NCBI GenBank assembly: GCA_001898335.1
Contig: MKTS01000001.1
Span: 310,001-374,000, forward strand
Length of the DNA: 64,000 nucleotides
Source of the DNA: Mucilaginibacter sp. 44-25
GTDB lineage: Bacteria > Bacteroidota > Bacteroidia > Sphingobacteriales > Sphingobacteriaceae
Direction of reading: 5' to 3'
Below, piece by piece: positions 8,759 through 15,563 of the stretch (positions are counted from its first letter, which is position 1; every line of letters starts with the position of its first letter). Made by a program: the position numbers and the translations under genes. Below the pieces are notes generated by a model. The model did no database searches and was not told the DNA's origin. It saw only the letters and a program-made list of their open reading frames with translations.

Positions 8759-8832
8759 CGGGATGTAGCGTAGCCCGGTATCGCGCCACATTTGGGATGT
8801 GGAGGCCGCAGGTTCGAATCCTGCCATCCCGA
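8759..8832 (+). tRNA. tRNA-Pro (anticodon UGG)
   Basis: The acceptor arms CGGGATG (8759-8765) and CATCCCG (8825-8831) pair perfectly. The anticodon arm CCACA/TGTGG encloses the loop TTTGGGA, giving anticodon TGG. The T-arm contains GGTTCGAATCC. CCA is not encoded. Its 3' end is the integration site of the island that follows; the gene stays intact because the island restores the 3' end. Confidence 0.97.
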
Positions 8833-8833
8833 C
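8818..8833 (+). repeat. attL core: 3' end of tRNA-Pro
   Basis: ATCCTGCCATCCCGAC, ending one base past the tRNA, is repeated exactly at 27312-27327 in the same orientation. Together with the integrase gene 300 bp inside, this marks the left junction of an integrated element. Confidence 0.9.
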
Positions 8834-8855
8834 GATTAGCCCGCTAAAAGTCGGT

Positions 8856-8891
8856 AAAACCCCTTAAATCGTATGATTTAAGGGGTTTTTT
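8856..8891 (+). terminator. Rho-independent terminator after tRNA-Pro (island-borne)
   Basis: CCCCTTAAAT pairs with ATTTAAGGGG across a 6-nt loop, followed by TTTTTT. A sibling hairpin of the same design (27348-27382) follows the att copy at the other end, suggesting that the island brought its own tRNA-Pro terminator from an earlier host. Confidence 0.85.
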
Positions 8892-8929
8892 ATTTTATTT
8901 CAACCCAAGTTATTCAAGTAAAACCAAAG

Positions 8930-8952
8930 AAAATGAGACCTATTCGGTTACC
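8930..8952 (+). repeat. Subterminal direct repeat, left copy
   Basis: A 23-bp sequence beginning AAAATGAGACC and ending ATTCGGTTACC matches 27229-27251 with one difference (T/C at base 12). It lies about 100 bp inside attL; the partner is about 60 bp inside attR. A role as a recombinase or accessory site is plausible. Confidence 0.8.
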
Positions 8953-9024
8953 CATTTTAAATTCTTAGGTTTGGGTCACCAAAAGCATTGTAATGTATTG
9001 ATAGTCAATTAATTGATTAGTTTA

Positions 9025-9110
9025 TTTTGATATATTTTGATGCGGTTTGATAGCTGTTTTCTATTCAGACCGGTGCCCCTTTTCAAAGGACACATCAAAA
9101 CCAGTCAAAT
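9025..9110. promoter_or_regulatory. Phased TTTGAT sites upstream of the integrase
   Basis: TTTTGAT at 9025-9031 and 9035-9041 and GTTTGAT at 9045-9051 are exactly 10 bp apart, on one helix face. Inverted copies follow at 9094-9100 (ATCAAAA) and 9104-9110 (GTCAAAT), again 10 bp apart. Position between attL and the integrase start suggests integrase arm sites or excisionase/repressor sites. Confidence 0.45.
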
Positions 9111-9142
9111 CCATGCTTTTGTAAATTATTAATTGAATAGCT

Positions 9143-10369
9143 ATGAGTACGACAAACAACACCTTCGGCGTTGCTTTTTACCTTAAAAAGCAAAAGACCA
9201 CCCAAGCGGGCAAATCACCGATTTATGCCCGCATTACCGTAAATGGCAAACGTATTGAAATATCCGTGAAACGTTCCATTGAAGAAAATAACTGGAACGC
9301 TACTAAGGGAATGGCAAAGGGAAGCCGGGAAGATACCATCAGACTGAATAAATATCTTGACCAATTTAAGGCCGGTATTATCGACAGTTACCAACAACTT
9401 TCATTGCAGAAGAAATTTATCACCGCAGAACTCTTAAAAGAAAAAGTTACGGGTGGCGATCAGGCAGATTTTACGCTTTGCAAATTGATGCACTATCATA
9501 ACACCGACCAAGCCCAGGTATTGGAACCGGGGACAATGAAGAACTATTATACCACCCAAAAGTATGTCAAAGAGTTTTTAAAGGAGCGGTTTAAAACGAG
9601 TGATAAGTATTTATCAGAATTGACTTATAAGTTTATTACCGACTTCGAGTACTACCTTCGTAGCAGGAAGCCGGAAAAAGGTCAAAAGGCATTGCAGACG
9701 AATGGCGCAATGAAGCATTTGGAAAGGTTTTGCAAAATGGTAAATCTTGCTGTACGACTGGAATGGATTGAACGCAACCCATTTCATGCCTACCAATTAA
9801 AATTTGAGAAAGTTGAACGGGATTATCTTACTAAAGAAGAATTGGCAAGGATTGAAGATAAGCATTTTCATATTGTTCGCTTACAAGTGGTAAAGGACTT
9901 GTTTGTGTTTAGCTGTTATACAGGGTTGGCTTATATAGATGTGTTCAACTTGACCCCCGCCAACCTGATTGAAAAATCCGGTAAGCTTTGGATAATGACT
10001 AACAGGCAAAAAACAAATGAGCCTGTAAGGGTGCCATTGTTGCCGAAAGCTTTAGCCATCGTGGAAAAATACAAAGGTCACCCGCAGTCATTAGCAGAGG
10101 GAAAAGTATTGCCGACACTAAGCAATCAGAAATTGAACAGCTATTTAAAGGAAATAGCCGATATGTGCGACATCACCAAACCGCTAACCTTTCATATTGC
10201 TCGGCATACATTTGCGACTACTGTAACCCTAACTAATGGTGTACCTATTGAAACCGTTAGCAAGCTGTTAGGGCACTCCAAACTTTCCACTACACAGATA
10301 TATGCTAAGGTGGTAGAAAGCAAAATTAGCGACGATATGGCACTGCTAAGTAAAAGATTACAGGCTTGA
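9143..10369 (+). CDS. Tyrosine recombinase (site-specific integrase of the island)
   Basis: A 408-residue Bacteroidetes-type integrase: an N-terminal arm-binding domain (about 1-100), a SAM-like core-binding domain (about 110-210) and a catalytic domain. HIARHTFAT gives the HxxR motif, LLGHSKLSTTQIYAKV the second His and the nucleophilic Tyr near residue 391. The position of the first catalytic Arg (usually TGLRxxD) reads YTGLAYID, with Ala; loss of Arg I is known in Bacteroides integrases of the IntDOT type. It lies next to the tRNA att site, as usual for tRNA-targeting islands, and should integrate and, with an excision factor, excise the element. Confidence 0.95.
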   Translation: MSTTNNTFGVAFYLKKQKTTQAGKSPIYARITVNGKRIEISVKRSIEENNWNATKGMAKGSREDTIRLNKYLDQFKAGIIDSYQQLSLQKKFITAELLKEKVTGGDQADFTLCKLMHYHNTDQAQVLEPGTMKNYYTTQKYVKEFLKERFKTSDKYLSELTYKFITDFEYYLRSRKPEKGQKALQTNGAMKHLERFCKMVNLAVRLEWIERNPFHAYQLKFEKVERDYLTKEELARIEDKHFHIVRLQVVKDLFVFSCYTGLAYIDVFNLTPANLIEKSGKLWIMTNRQKTNEPVRVPLLPKALAIVEKYKGHPQSLAEGKVLPTLSNQKLNSYLKEIADMCDITKPLTFHIARHTFATTVTLTNGVPIETVSKLLGHSKLSTTQIYAKVVESKISDDMALLSKRLQA

Positions 10370-10387
10370 TAAGGGTTAACTCTTAAC

Positions 10388-10423
10388 AAAGCCCTGTACT
10401 AAAAAGTGCAGGGCTTTGTTTTT
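10388..10423 (+). terminator. Terminator after integrase
   Basis: AAAGCCCTG (10388-10396) pairs with CAGGGCTTT (10409-10417) over a 12-nt loop, followed by TGTTTTT. Confidence 0.75.
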
Positions 10424-10462
10424 CACAATGCTTTTGGTAACTTTAATTATAAAACAGTCACT

Positions 10463-10888
10463 ATGAAAAAGCACCTTGTAAACCTATTATTTGAGCAGTA
10501 CAAATTAACCTCATTTGTATGCAAGCTAAGCGATCTTGGCGTTGAAATGGACAATCTGCACATCCATAATTATGAAATCGTTTTAGATATTATCGGCTTT
10601 CCAAAAGATGACGAGGAACAACAATTAAAAAGACTGCAAGCCTTTAAAGCCCTCACGAGCTACGATGTTAAGAACCTACCCGATGGCTTATTCAGCCGGG
10701 AAGACCTATACGAGCGTTATTTAACTACGCTTATTAATTTAGGTGCAGACGACAGTCTTGTATTGACCCGTGACGGCTTAATTATGAAAAAACAAGAGGA
10801 TGAACATACTGTTAAACAAGCATTAGCTAAGCATATTGACTGGCTTTACCATCAATACGAGAGCACAGGAAACAGAAGCCTTGTTTAA
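10463..10888 (+). CDS. Hypothetical protein of the island
   Basis: A 141-residue protein from the ATG at 10463 (MKKHLVN). Earlier in-frame codons lie inside the integrase terminator, so the longer reading is unlikely. It is mostly charged helix, with no signal peptide, membrane span or motif I recognise. It sits between the integrase and a coiled-coil protein, a place where Bacteroidetes islands often carry small accessory genes of unknown function. Confidence 0.6.
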   Translation: MKKHLVNLLFEQYKLTSFVCKLSDLGVEMDNLHIHNYEIVLDIIGFPKDDEEQQLKRLQAFKALTSYDVKNLPDGLFSREDLYERYLTTLINLGADDSLVLTRDGLIMKKQEDEHTVKQALAKHIDWLYHQYESTGNRSLV

Positions 10889-10935
10889 GGCCAATAGGCT
10901 ATTAGCTTAATTTGATTATAATCTACCCAAGCGCT

Positions 10936-11700
10936 ATGAGGCCACAGTATTTTAAGCATAGAGCTTTGTTCGACTTTGATAAGCAAACCAATGATGTAGG
11001 TTTCCCATTGCCATGGACGAAAGGCAACGAAGACAATCACTTTCTTTTCCGTCTGTATAAAAAGAACAACGAGCAATACGAAACTTTCTACCAGTACCAG
11101 CTTAATTTCTTTTTGGGCCGTTATGAAGATGCAACTGAACAGGAGTTTTTTGTTCACGTTAAGCAGATCATTACTGATTCGATCAGCGAGCTTATTAACA
11201 AAGACCGTTATACCCCAAAACATGTTCGGGAGCGTCAAAACCGCTTACAGTTACAGGAGTTTTTGGACTACCTGAATACTATAGATCAATGGTTTATTCA
11301 ATCCACCGATCAGGAAACCATCAAACGCCAACTGGAAGAAATTGCAAAGTTGAACGCTGAAAACAAAAAGCTTAAAGAGGAAAATAAAAAACTCCGGGAA
11401 TTGGAAACCAAAGACTATATCGACATTCGTGAGGGCAGGCACAGAACACTTTATCACCTCATTTTACAGATTAGGGAACTCAAACTGGACGACAATAAGG
11501 AACTGGCCAACGCTACCACGCTTAACATTTGGAGTAAGATGATTGCCAAGTACTTTAGAGCCGGAGGTAAGGAAATCAGCATTGAGAGCGTAAAGCGTTA
11601 TTTCCCACCTGATAATAACACCGATAATACCAAGTACAAAGACGTACCCAAAAAAGACCAGCTTTTTACCATCGTTCCGGCGAAAAAAAGAAGTTTGTAA
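10936..11700 (+). CDS. Hypothetical coiled-coil protein of the island (RteC-like neighbourhood)
   Basis: From the ATG at 10936 (MRPQYFKHR) the product has 254 residues. The N-terminal half is a soluble alpha-helical region; residues about 125-165 form a clear coiled coil rich in Leu, Lys and Glu (IAKLNAENKKLKEENKKL); a C-terminal block ends in a Lys/Arg tail. Proteins of this design, sometimes called RteC-like, are common next to integrases in Bacteroidetes islands. I cannot assign it with certainty. A regulatory or DNA-associated role is inferred only from position. Confidence 0.6.
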   Translation: MRPQYFKHRALFDFDKQTNDVGFPLPWTKGNEDNHFLFRLYKKNNEQYETFYQYQLNFFLGRYEDATEQEFFVHVKQIITDSISELINKDRYTPKHVRERQNRLQLQEFLDYLNTIDQWFIQSTDQETIKRQLEEIAKLNAENKKLKEENKKLRELETKDYIDIREGRHRTLYHLILQIRELKLDDNKELANATTLNIWSKMIAKYFRAGGKEISIESVKRYFPPDNNTDNTKYKDVPKKDQLFTIVPAKKRSL

Positions 11701-11802
11701 AAAGAGCACTTTCCCATCTTTATAATAACCCCCACTATTTAATAACTAATTGTATTATAATCCATTAGTTGTTAATTTATCTTTCTAATAACTACTCCAA
11801 TT

Positions 11803-11826
11803 TGACCTTCAAATTTTTGAAGGTCA
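11803..11826. promoter_or_regulatory. 24-bp palindrome upstream of HTH genes (operator candidate)
   Basis: TGACCTTCAAA and TTTGAAGGTCA are perfect inverted arms with a 2-nt centre. The site is 33 bp upstream of the first HTH gene. A second inverted repeat, AACTAAT/ATTAGTT, lies just upstream (about 11743-11770). No T-run follows, so an operator is more likely than a terminator. Confidence 0.5.
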
Positions 11827-11859
11827 CGCCTGCGCTGCTTTTCTGCTTTCATTTGCGGC

Positions 11860-12132
11860 ATGGAAATAATCAATTACGAAGCCCTAAGCCACTGCATCAG
11901 GGATGCAGTCAGGGCAGAATTACAAGAACATTTTAAGAAAGGCAGTAGCCCGCCCCCGCAGGACAATGAACGGCTTTTATCCAAAAAGGAACTGGCCGAT
12001 GAGTTAGGCGTGTCATTGGTGACTGTCACGGATTGGATGAAAAAGGGATTACCCTTTTTGCGAATGCAAAAACGGGTCTATTTCAAAATGAGCGAAGTGC
12101 TCAAAATTATGCAACAAAAAACTAAAAATTAA
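11860..12132 (+). CDS. Helix-turn-helix (excisionase-like) protein
   Basis: A 90-residue protein with an HTH_17/MerR-like domain in the C-terminal half: LSKKELADELGVSLVTVTDW is the helix-turn-helix, followed by a wing (RVYFKMSEVLKIM). This is the form of excisionase or directionality factors in Bacteroidetes mobile elements. The N-terminal 35 residues carry a helix and a Pro-rich linker. It precedes a second HTH protein by 13 nt, and an AGGGGGG-like purine tract sits before that second gene. Confidence 0.75.
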   Translation: MEIINYEALSHCIRDAVRAELQEHFKKGSSPPPQDNERLLSKKELADELGVSLVTVTDWMKKGLPFLRMQKRVYFKMSEVLKIMQQKTKN

Positions 12133-12145
12133 CAAGGGGGGAAAG

Positions 12146-12406
12146 ATGAACATCGAAATTATAACCAAAGATGATTTAAGGAGGATAGAGAACTTGTTAG
12201 GCGAGATCAAGGGTCTTATAAAGCCCGGTCAGGCACAAAGTAAACAATGGCTGAAAAGCTACGAAGTCAGGAAACTGCTAAATATTTCACCCGGTACATT
12301 ACAGAATTTAAGGGTTAACGGAACGCTCCGTTATACGAAGATTGGCGGCTTGCTTTATTACAAGTTAGAAGACATTGAAAAGCTTTTGGAGGGCAACAGC
12401 AAGTGA
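12146..12406 (+). CDS. Second helix-turn-helix (excisionase-like) protein
   Basis: An 86-residue protein with an N-terminal helix and an HTH_17-like domain: WLKSYEVRKLLNISPGTLQN, then the wing 'LRYTKIGGLLYYKLEDIEKLL'. The upstream AAGGGGGGAAAG (about 12133-12145) is an unusually good ribosome-binding site for this phylum. It probably works with the first HTH protein in excision or mobilization control. It is directly followed by the oriT candidate. Confidence 0.75.
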   Translation: MNIEIITKDDLRRIENLLGEIKGLIKPGQAQSKQWLKSYEVRKLLNISPGTLQNLRVNGTLRYTKIGGLLYYKLEDIEKLLEGNSK

Positions 12407-12415
12407 GATAAGACA

Positions 12416-12690
12416 AGGCAGCTCCGATGCGAAGCATCGGAAAAATAACAGGTAAAACCAAAGCGAAGCTTTTGTAAAAAGGCGGCACAGCATACCGCTT
12501 GCGGTATAGCTGTATAGTTGTCTATACCGGCCGGAGGCCGTTAACCAAAGGCATTTGCCGATAGGAAGCAAGTTTGTGTTTTTGGTACCCAAAAACTCCG
12601 CCCGAGCCTTCGGCTGGACGGCAAACTTGCTTTTTGCGCCCGCTGGTTGCAAAAAGGGAAAGAAGACAACAGGCTTGAAAATGACAGCTA
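12416..12690 (+). other. Candidate origin of transfer (oriT), hairpin-rich
   Basis: About 275 nt without a gene, just before mobC, with an unusual density of perfect inverted repeats. These are CCGATGC/GCATCGG (12424-12440), AAAGC/GCTTT (12460-12472), ATACCGC/GCGGTAT (12492-12507), GGTATAG/CTATACC (12503-12528), GCAAGTTTG/CAAACTTGC (12568-12576 with 12622-12630) and, inside the last pair, GTTTTTGG/CCAAAAAC (12578-12596). The first two share a GAA loop. Position and structure fit the oriT of MobC/relaxase elements. The nick site cannot be located by reading. Confidence 0.6.
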
Positions 12691-12697
12691 ATAGCGT

Positions 12698-13096
12698 ATG
12701 GAATCAGGAGTAAAAACAACGGCAATGCCACTAACAGGTAAGCCGAAACATAAGGGTGGCAGGCCGAAAATTAATGTCAGGCGGGAGGTGCAAGTCAAAG
12801 TCAGGTTAACCGCCACAGAGCATTTTATGATAGCCGGAAGAGCTAAAGACGCTAATATGAAAATCAGCGATTGGTTCAGGGCGGCAGCTAAAGCCGCAAG
12901 GGTGATCGCCCGGCTAAAGCCGGAAGATTTACAGATCATGCGGATGCTTACGGGGATGGCTAACAACTTAAACCAGTTAACCAAGCTGGCGCACCGGGAC
13001 GGCCTTTTAACGGTTGCCCGCAAATGCGATAGCCTGATGATTGAAATTGACCAGGCATTAAAATATTTCAACAGCGATGATCGGAAAGATACCTAA
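12698..13096 (+). CDS. mobC: MobC-family relaxosome accessory protein
   Basis: 132 residues. A basic N-terminus (KPKHKGGRPK) leads to a ribbon-helix-helix-like segment (VQVKVRLTATEHFMIAGRAK) and the MobC core with 'MLTGMANNLNQLTKLAH' near residue 86. MobC proteins bind oriT and help the relaxase open the strands. The gene overlaps the relaxase start by 20 nt, the standard arrangement, and follows the oriT candidate. Confidence 0.88.
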   Translation: MESGVKTTAMPLTGKPKHKGGRPKINVRREVQVKVRLTATEHFMIAGRAKDANMKISDWFRAAAKAARVIARLKPEDLQIMRMLTGMANNLNQLTKLAHRDGLLTVARKCDSLMIEIDQALKYFNSDDRKDT

Positions 13097-14048
13097 ACCC
13101 GGCAAAAGCTTCGGCGGCTGTATAGAGTATAACGTCCTTAAAAAAGATGCTACCATACTTTATGCAGATGGGGTGCGCATCGACAAGATTGCCTACACCA
13201 TCTACGATTTTAACGCGCAGCGAAAAATGAACCCCGGTTTAGGTCAGGCGGTTGGGCACATTGCGTTAAGCTGGAGCCCGGAGGACAAAGAGAGACTAAA
13301 CGATGAAAAAATGGTCAGCATTGCCAAAGAGTACCTGCAAAGGATGAAAATACAGGACACGCAGGTATTGATTGTTAAACACAAAGACAGGGAGCATCCC
13401 CACATACATATCGTTTATAACCGGGTCAATAACAATGGCAAGACAATAGCCGACAATTTCCAGCATCTAAAAAATATTAAGATTAGCAAAGAGCTAACCT
13501 TAAAGCACGGAATGCACATCGGACAGGGTAAGCAAAAGGTTAACCGTCCGCAATTGAAAGGCATAGACAAGTTGAAATACGAATTGCACGATACCATAAA
13601 AGCAACCAGTAAAAAAGTGAGTAACATGGTTCAGCTTAAACACGAGTTGGCTAAGCAGGGCATCGGTATGCAGTTTAAATACAAAAGCGGCACGTTGGAA
13701 ATACAGGGTATCAGTTTCAGTAAAGGCAAGTATAAGTTTAAAGGTTCAGAAATCGACCGCAGTTTAAGCTATGGCAAATTAAGCAAGGCGATACAAGAGC
13801 AGATACAACAGCAACAAGCCCAGGCAAAGCCAATGAGTTTAGCAGACCAGTTGAGGCAGGCTATTGATGAACGACAGGGCAAACAGCCTACCATAATTCA
13901 CAATGAGCCGCAGACAAATTTTTTTCGGGAAGCTTTAAACCTATTTGAACAGTTGCCAGCGGGCATTACCCCCGAACCCGATGATGCTCACAGGCGCAAA
14001 AAACGAAAAGGCCAGGAGCAGGATCAAAGTCATGGTATTGGCAGGTAG
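13077..14048 (+). CDS. Relaxase/mobilization nuclease (MobA/VirD2-like)
   Basis: 323 residues with an N-terminal relaxase domain of PF03432 type. A Tyr near residue 19 (GGCIEYNVL) is the likely nicking residue. The metal-binding motif is HKDREHPHIHIVYNRV (near residue 102), with the three-His signature. The C-terminal part is Lys/Gln-rich and of low complexity (QIQQQQAQAK), ending in a basic tail. At 323 residues it is a short relaxase without primase or helicase domain, typical for mobilizable rather than self-transferring elements. It nicks oriT and stays bound to the 5' end during transfer. Confidence 0.9.
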   Translation: MIGKIPKPGKSFGGCIEYNVLKKDATILYADGVRIDKIAYTIYDFNAQRKMNPGLGQAVGHIALSWSPEDKERLNDEKMVSIAKEYLQRMKIQDTQVLIVKHKDREHPHIHIVYNRVNNNGKTIADNFQHLKNIKISKELTLKHGMHIGQGKQKVNRPQLKGIDKLKYELHDTIKATSKKVSNMVQLKHELAKQGIGMQFKYKSGTLEIQGISFSKGKYKFKGSEIDRSLSYGKLSKAIQEQIQQQQAQAKPMSLADQLRQAIDERQGKQPTIIHNEPQTNFFREALNLFEQLPAGITPEPDDAHRRKKRKGQEQDQSHGIGR

Positions 14049-14062
14049 TAATTAACAAATTA

Positions 14063-14722
14063 ATGAACAAAAAAAATATTAAAGACATGGAAACCAACGA
14101 AGAAAATAATGTACAGCAGGAGATTATAGACAGTATGGCTAAAAAAGTTACCACCCTCGAAAAAAGGCAGTCGAAAATTGAGGAACTTGATTTAGCTGCC
14201 CTACAGTCTAAAGTAAACGAATTGGAAACTAAGGTAACCGAAACAGCCGAAATGCGGACATTGGAAAACACCAAGCAGTTAGAGCGTTTTGATAAACAAT
14301 TGAACGGGTTTGATGAAAAGATCAATGCCATACCTAAAGAGATACCAGTCAAGTATAATGTTCAGTTTGACACCAAATCAAAGTTTGTTATCAGGACAAT
14401 TTTAGGTTTAGGGCTTGCAGTTGCCGTTATGCTCGCCATCTCGATAAGCTTATGGATTGAAAATAGCCGCAGGGTTGATGAAACAAATAAATTCCTTATC
14501 CTACGGGGTTTTTATCCTGATGTGGCGAAATATCTTGACAGCGCATATACGGCTAATGCCGACTTTTGTATTAAAAAGGCAAAGGCTAATATAGATGAAC
14601 AACAAACTATGTCAGAAGCAGCATTTGAAGCGAAACAGGCCGCAGAGGAAAGTAAGTTGGCGAATGATAAGCTTAAAAAATTAAAGGGTAAAGCAACAGT
14701 TACAAAGAAGCGGGCTAAGTAA
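14063..14722 (+). CDS. Hypothetical coiled-coil membrane protein of the mobilization module
   Basis: 219 residues (ATG at 14063; an in-frame ATG at 14087 is an alternative). Residues about 25-95 form a coiled coil. One membrane span follows near residues 112-132 (IRTILGLGLAVAVMLAISISL). The C-terminus is Ala/Lys/Glu-rich with a very basic tail. It lies 14 nt after the relaxase gene. Similar one-span proteins follow relaxase genes in other Bacteroidetes mobilizable islands; the role is unknown. Confidence 0.65.
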   Translation: MNKKNIKDMETNEENNVQQEIIDSMAKKVTTLEKRQSKIEELDLAALQSKVNELETKVTETAEMRTLENTKQLERFDKQLNGFDEKINAIPKEIPVKYNVQFDTKSKFVIRTILGLGLAVAVMLAISISLWIENSRRVDETNKFLILRGFYPDVAKYLDSAYTANADFCIKKAKANIDEQQTMSEAAFEAKQAAEESKLANDKLKKLKGKATVTKKRAK

Positions 14723-14796
14723 TTATTGTTTTTGAAATCAGTTAATTCCTGAATGTGATAATTGAATTTACCAAATCTATTTAAAGTCAAATCCAT

Positions 14797-14910
14797 GCAG
14801 CTGCGGCAAGCGGCTGCATTATAACACGCACGCTATCGCGGCGGGTTTCATTCCGCCGCCAGCCTCGCTGTCGCACATGCAGGAATGAAATTCGCTGTCG
14901 CTTATAACAT
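14797..14910. repeat. Left copy of the cargo-flanking 110-bp repeat
   Basis: Resembles 26718-26822 in the same orientation. Shared blocks are GCAGYTGCGGCAWGCGGY at the start, TTTCATTCC...CGCCAGCCTC in the middle, and AATGAAATTCG followed by ATAACAT at the end. TTTCATTCC and GGAATGAAA form an inverted repeat within this copy. It lies exactly at the border between mobility genes and cargo. Confidence 0.65.
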
Positions 14911-14998
14911 ACCTGCTCAAACCTATTAATCATCAATATTTTATATCTTTTGTCACAAAAGGCCAACAAAACCTTAAACCAAGAAAACCAAGTTTCCA

Positions 14999-15220
14999 TC
15001 AGTTCTTACTAAATATTTTATGCACAGCATTAGTTTGTCTTTTTTTTAAGTTTCTTTTACTAATAACCAGTAATACGACGTTCGACCATAAGCAAATACC
15101 GGTTATGATGTTAACCATGCCGACATACTTGCTTTGGTATTCTTTATGGATCAATAAAAAGCAATTCGCCATTACGGAAATGAGTACGATTACGACAATT
15201 AGATAAGGTATAATTTTCAT
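14999..15220 (-). CDS. Small two-span membrane protein
   Basis: 73 residues with two hydrophobic segments (about 4-24 and 33-53) and a basic tail. No family recognised. It is the last gene of the minus-strand porin-transporter series, separated from the preceding small gene by a hairpin (15258-15289). Confidence 0.45.
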   Translation of the reverse strand: MKIIPYLIVVIVLISVMANCFLLIHKEYQSKYVGMVNIITGICLWSNVVLLVISKRNLKKRQTNAVHKIFSKN

Positions 15221-15257
15221 GATTTTTTAATAAAGTTTAATTATTTGTTGATGAATA

Positions 15258-15289
15258 CAGCTGCCTGAAACAAAACTCAGGCAGCTGTT
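15258..15289. terminator. Strong hairpin after the transporter series
   Basis: ACAGCTGCCTGA (15258-15269) pairs with TCAGGCAGCTGT (15278-15289) over an 8-nt loop. A T-run follows only on the plus strand, so it may stop plus-strand transcription or act as a processing or 3'-end structure for the minus-strand operon, whose 81-residue gene ends 5 nt away. Confidence 0.5.
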
Positions 15290-15294
15290 TTTAT

Positions 15295-15540
15295 TTAAGA
15301 CTTAAGTATGCCCGCCAACACCATAAACCGGTAAACAGCAAGCAGGATCATGATCAATAAGTACGCACGCAGCGCAAACAAAGCAAACCAAGTTGCTCTT
15401 GTTACATGCATCGGCCCAGCATTTTCGATGTCAACCTTTTGCTCGGGCTTATCGAACAAAGGATGCACAACCGTAAATTCAGTTTTATATTTATCCTTTT
15501 GATGAGGTAATTCCTGTTTTTTATTTATCAGAGCTTCCAT
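15295..15540 (-). CDS. Small one-span membrane protein downstream of Nramp
   Basis: 81 residues with a polar N-terminal half (MEALINKKQELPHQ) and one hydrophobic segment near residues 50-75. It follows the Nramp gene by 23 nt in the same direction and is probably co-transcribed. No family recognised; an accessory subunit of the transporter is possible but unproven. Confidence 0.55.
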   Translation of the reverse strand: MEALINKKQELPHQKDKYKTEFTVVHPLFDKPEQKVDIENAGPMHVTRATWFALFALRAYLLIMILLAVYRFMVLAGILKS

Positions 15541-15563
15541 AATATTTTGATTAGTGTGTTGAA

